From NCBI RefSeq assembly GCF_000005505.3, contig NC_016134.3, forward strand, positions 34,596,150 through 34,660,149: 64,000 nucleotides of DNA. The letters run 5' to 3'. Below are positions 59,901-64,000 of the stretch, piece by piece (positions within the stretch are counted from its first letter, which is position 1; each line of letters begins with the position of its first letter). The notes below the pieces were generated by a model. It was not told the DNA's origin. It did no database searches and saw only the letters and a program-made list of their open reading frames with translations. The stretch is from Brachypodium distachyon (lineage: Eukaryota; Streptophyta; Magnoliopsida; Poales; Poaceae). Made by a program: the position numbers and the translations under genes.

Positions 59901-62900
59901 TTCCATCTTTTCCCTCACTGCTTCACAATAAAATTGCAAATGAAAATCTGAACATTGACGAAAGTCAGTCCAAGACTTCACTAATTTTATCTCGTTATGG
60001 ATGGTATTTCTGGAAAATGGCTCATCCACCTCTGCTGAAGAAATTCCAATAGACTGGTCTACAATACCCTGCTTCATGTTTATATTACCATTAAAGGTAA
60101 TGGACAGGCTCCAAAGATTGTCTTGAGAATGTAGTGAAATTTTACCACCTTGAAAACATCCACAATCTTTCACGGCAAAACTGTGGTTGTTACTAGGACA
60201 TTCGAGAAGGTAGTAGCCACCAATCCGCAGTAACTGTGGTTTGATCAGAAAAATAAGTAATTCTGGCTATAGTATACAGGATAAATGTGGAAATATGCAG
60301 TCAAACTGAAAATAAGCTTCATCACAAAAACTATACCTGATACTTAAGAAAGCATCCCTCCTTGAACTCTAATAAAATTCTTGAAGTGTGACCTTGTTCT
60401 CCACCAGTAGTACTAGTATCAATTAGAACAGTACCATCTGGTCCACAACAATAGCTAGAGACTAGAGTACCAGAAAGATTGGTGGTTCTGAAGCTTAGGG
60501 AACATGGGATATGACATGGTTTCTCCATAGATACTTTGGAATTATAAAGTGAGCTAGTGCTTGACACTTTAAAGCTCTCAGGATGCTCAATGCAATCAGC
60601 TCGCCCAGTAAACTTTAAATTGTACGGCACTATCACAGCCTCAGCATATAGGCTAGGCCCTGGCATGGTGTGATGCTGAATCTGCAAGAGCAAAATCATA
60701 TAATGAGAACATACTCAGTTAGTCGCTACTTAGTGGCATGATGCTAAAAACCCCAAGATTGTCAATGGAAAGGCAAAAGAGGTACATACATCACTGATTG
60801 CTGGAAAAATGTGCGACAATTTCAGCAGGTGAAACAGCCTGGCACACTTAATAGTTTGCAAAGGAATATGTGAGGAAGGGCCAATGAGGTTCAACTCACT
60901 CCAGTGGACTATACCATAGATCTTGAGATGATGCACGCTTTTCCGGTATGAGAGCTTCTCAAGCACAGCCTTACAAGATAGTGGATCAGCAACACCAAAA
61001 TGATCTAGGTAAGCCACTGGGCCCTCGAGGGCTAATTTGCAATCGTTTATCTGGATAGCAAAAGGAAAATCAGAAAGCAATACTGATATCTATCGTAAAA
61101 AATGGTTGAGTGAACGTGTGAATTTTGATGATTAGCATAAAGCGGAACAAATAAAAAGTCCAACAAACTTAAAAGGCTTGTCATGGAAGAAGATCAATAG
61201 CAACATCTTTGGCAGGTATTGCCATTTTGATTTCAGTGAAATGTGAACAAAGGACTTACTCATGCAAAAATCAGTACAGAAAAAATTAAATACATAAACC
61301 AAAAATCAGTACAGAACAAAGGACTTGCTGGAAAATTTAGTATAAATTATTCTGCTATCCTATGCAAAGCTTTTGACTTATATTGAATGGTTATATAACT
61401 CAGGAGGCTTGAGTTTCCCATTGAGCTGCTAGATGCTACCTGTCTCTAGTTTATTATGCAACAACTGTGTGAAGAAAACGAACCAACACATATAAGCCAA
61501 GAAAACACTACTCTCTCACGTTTCAGTTTACTGGGCTGTTCTCTCTGAATGGTTTCACAATACATGGCTGATCTCCCGATTCCTCTCGTACCAAGCAAAC
61601 ATCTACCTCCCTCATAAAAAAAAGAGCAACTCTGTTGTACTGCATGTTGTGTTGCATTAATAAACCTTACTGAAAGTGTATCACTTCATTGTACGCATGT
61701 TGCTTTGCATTAATAAACCTTACTGGTGCATTTTTTACTTACAGGATCAGTTTTTGCTTTTTGGATAATATCATTAGAAATCACGAATCATCAACCTACC
61801 TAATCAAGGCCAAGGCATTTATACAGAACAGAGGTTTTTAATGCTTTAGTATATACCATATTTCTGAACAGACGAATGGTCAGGTCTTAGTTTTGACATT
61901 CAAGAATCACAGATTTTACTTGCAGGCAATTGATAACTGAAGTTGCATTCAAGAGATGCATCACATGGTGAATATTGTACAGTAAACTGTGGTCATCACC
62001 TCATAGATTCCATCCATGCAAACATTTGGCGGAATGTCAGGTATAACAAGATCTATACAACCTGTGTCATCAACCAACTGCAGCCTCCCTGGTATTGAAG
62101 ACATCTGTATACATTAAAGACGCATTATTTCACAAAGAGAATTGCAAATAAATGCAAAAGTCAAGTCTATGGAAGGGGTGTTTTGGCTCCCAGGTGCATC
62201 GGATGAACAGTAAATTGAAAAAAAAATATTAAAACATTTAAAAAATTCTGAAAACTAATGCATGTATATATTCCGAGTATTTAACATGTCTAAGTTTATG
62301 TGCTGAAATGAGAAATTCTGTGTCCTAGACAAAACAAAAATATAAGTGCTCTAAAAAGCAAACTTTTGAGCAAATTTGTCTTCTTTACACAGGGCACAAA
62401 ACATCTCATTTTTTGCATGGAAATATTCATGAACTTGGAAGACTTGAGCACTGACATACTCCCTCCGACCCATATTACTTGTCAAAATATTACATGTATC
62501 TAGACGCCTCTTAAACATAGATACATCCATCTGGGCAAATTTGAGACAAGTAATATGGATCAGAGGGAGTATGTGATTTTTTTTATACATTCAAAAAATT
62601 GTTTAGAGCAGGTGCTCCTGGGTAAACCTTTGAATTTCTACAAGTATAAACCTAATTAAATAATCAGATTAAGTCGGTTTCCACATCCAATCAGCAATCT
62701 GACATGAATGCAGTGAAAAGGAAGTGTGGGATTCAAAAAATCGTGAAACAAAAGTAGGACGCGTTCTGAGAATCATACTTTGGGTATCTTACAAGGTCAG
62801 AACGACTGAATGAAAAATAATGAAAAGGATATCATATAACATTGAAGTGGGTGTCATCAAATTATAAAAGTAACCTTGATGCTTCCCACTAGCACAAGAC

Positions 62901-63870
62901 CAAGATCACCACTTGAAATCATCCTTTTGGTGGTGCTAGGAGAGGAAACCCCATCACAGAGAAAGTGTTTAAGTCCCTGGTGCTTGCTCACTTTTTCAAT
63001 ACTATTCCAAAATTTAAGCATTGTTGATATCCACAATGATTCACCCTTGCAGATAAAATTGGCGAAGGGTATTACCTGATCAAATCAATTGGTGAAGTGG
63101 ATAAGCATAACCAAAACAAACTTTATTTTCATGCACACAATAAAAGGAGAAAATATTACCAATTTACAAGCTTCCAAGTTTGATCCAGTGCATGAACTGC
63201 CACAATTATGATTGCAGAATTTCATGAAGAAATCATGCTGTGCAACCAGGTTCAAGTTAAGTAACACACATGGAAAATTGGTATTAAAAACATGACAAGG
63301 GGTTGATACAATGAGCTCCATTGATTAAATATCATGTCAAGTGCCAAACTGTAATTGAAAAACAAGAACAAAAAGAAAGACACAGTAAAGGCCAAGAAAG
63401 ATTGTTCCGTCCACATCCTATACGTATACATGCCACAATCAAAATTTGCATACCAAAGATTTTGTCTAATTTGTGTAACAGCCTATCCAGCTACTTAGAT
63501 GACATCTAAGTAGCTTGCCCTCAGAGGTGCACATCAAATGTTCACAGCTTTAGTAAACGGTGAGTCATGCACAATGTTTCAGGGAAACATATTATGATGA
63601 GACTGAAAAGATTGTAGTAATTTTTAAAGCAATAAGAAAGGTAGGATAATTTTCTTTAGGCTGTGAACCAAATATCTGTTAACCAAATGCAACACAAAGC
63701 AACACTACGTTTAGCCTATCAAGTATGCATAGACAAAATAAAATGCATTTTATGAACTGAAATTCTTCATGCACTCGTTGAAACATATGTACTACTGATG
63801 TACTTACCTGAGATTTAGAGCCCTTTGAAGAGAGAACTTTAGTAGCATAGGTGTGAACCAATCCTTGCAT
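56968..63870 (-). CDS. CTC1: CST complex subunit CTC1, C-terminal part (5' end beyond window)
   Basis: Twelve exons with good GT-AG joints keep one frame: 63808-63870, 63160-63237, 62875-63075, 62000-62104, 60790-61050, 60337-60681, 59634-60233, 59473-59564, 58351-58543, 58059-58176, 57585-57913 and 56968-57135. They total 850 codons plus stop. The plant protein is roughly 1200-1300 residues, so the N-terminus lies beyond 64000. Recognisable blocks are GRLQLVDDTGCIDLVIPDIPP, KIYGIVHWSELNLIG, GYLSKNCYPVGLGPGAVVTFHRVLL and DDGSSLCCCWADDARAELLLRL near the C-terminus. CTC1 is built of OB folds and, with STN1 and TEN1, protects telomeres and recruits polymerase alpha-primase for C-strand fill-in. 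The frame has no stop or shift. Two Stowaway MITEs lie in introns. The edge exon may not be the first. Confidence 0.88.
57395..57511. mobile_element. Stowaway MITE in CTC1 last intron
   Basis: Between TA dinucleotides, ctccctatgttccataattc pairs with gaattatggaacagagggag. The interior contains tctagatacatgtaata. Confidence 0.9.
62457..62571. mobile_element. Stowaway MITE in CTC1 intron
   Basis: Between TA dinucleotides, ctccctccgacccatattac pairs with gtaatatggatcagagggag. The interior carries acatgtatctaga, the reverse complement of the shared core in the MITEs at 54984 and 57395, so it is inserted in the opposite orientation. Confidence 0.9.
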
Positions 63871-64000
63871 CTGTTGATACCTTGCAGTTCAAGAGTTAGT
63901 AAAGTAAAGTAGCAGCATATGCAGTGGAGCAATATATTATTTGCTCCTGTATATAAACTGCTCCCCCATGCAATTAAATTAGCAAAGTTACATTTTTTAA

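Overview
The window is nuclear DNA from a grass, most likely a Pooideae (BOP-clade) species. The reasons are spliced plant genes with GT-AG introns, GC-rich first exons, many Stowaway MITEs with a CTCCCTCCG-type terminus at TA sites, and abundant CACTA and Mutator-like (MULE) DNA transposons. No tRNA, rRNA or CRISPR was seen. The species itself cannot be fixed from the sequence.

Layout. 1-6560 (minus): a decayed MULE carrying a MuDR-type transposase (2970-5695) and, downstream in the same orientation, a plant mobile domain (PMD) gene (115-2691); a 14-copy minisatellite lies just upstream of the transposase. 7151-8595 (minus): a frameshifted retroelement-type ORF (zinc knuckle plus DUF4283-like). 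9099-10525 (+): an intact two-exon TRICHOME BIREFRINGENCE-LIKE O-acetyltransferase. 14890-15600 (minus): an intact single-exon protein like the 2'-5' RNA ligase / 2H phosphoesterase family. 16.3-25.6 kb: MITEs, two CACTA-type termini (17432 and 21371) and decayed host-gene fragments (leucine-rich repeat; inositol polyphosphate 5-phosphatase). 25.6-41.64 kb: two related, broken CACTA copies pointing away from each other, each with a TNP2-type transposase and a second ORF joining an En/Spm-type region to a Ulp1-like cysteine peptidase; subterminal repeats lie at 35.5-36.8 and 41.3-41.64 kb. 41.8-47.6 kb: a foldback element, a MITE and one small orphan gene (45009-45461). 47672-49718 (minus): a seven-exon receptor-like cytoplasmic kinase of the PBL28 type. 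53374-55984 (+): a two-exon HIG1-domain mitochondrial protein. 56968 to the right edge (minus): the C-terminal 850 codons of CTC1, the large subunit of the telomeric CST complex, in at least 12 exons.

The five intact or apparently intact host genes plus the orphan are unrelated housekeeping or signalling genes and form no pathway. The mobile DNA is the unusual part. The transposon ORFs are interrupted mostly by TAG codons that fit C-to-T decay of CAG or TGG. Both CACTA ORF types are preceded by the same repeated leader module. The second CACTA ORF retains recognisable peptidase catalytic residues. No new defence-type or operon-like system is evident; the best candidates for follow-up are the MULE-PMD pairing, the shared CACTA leader module and the peptidase-bearing second ORF.
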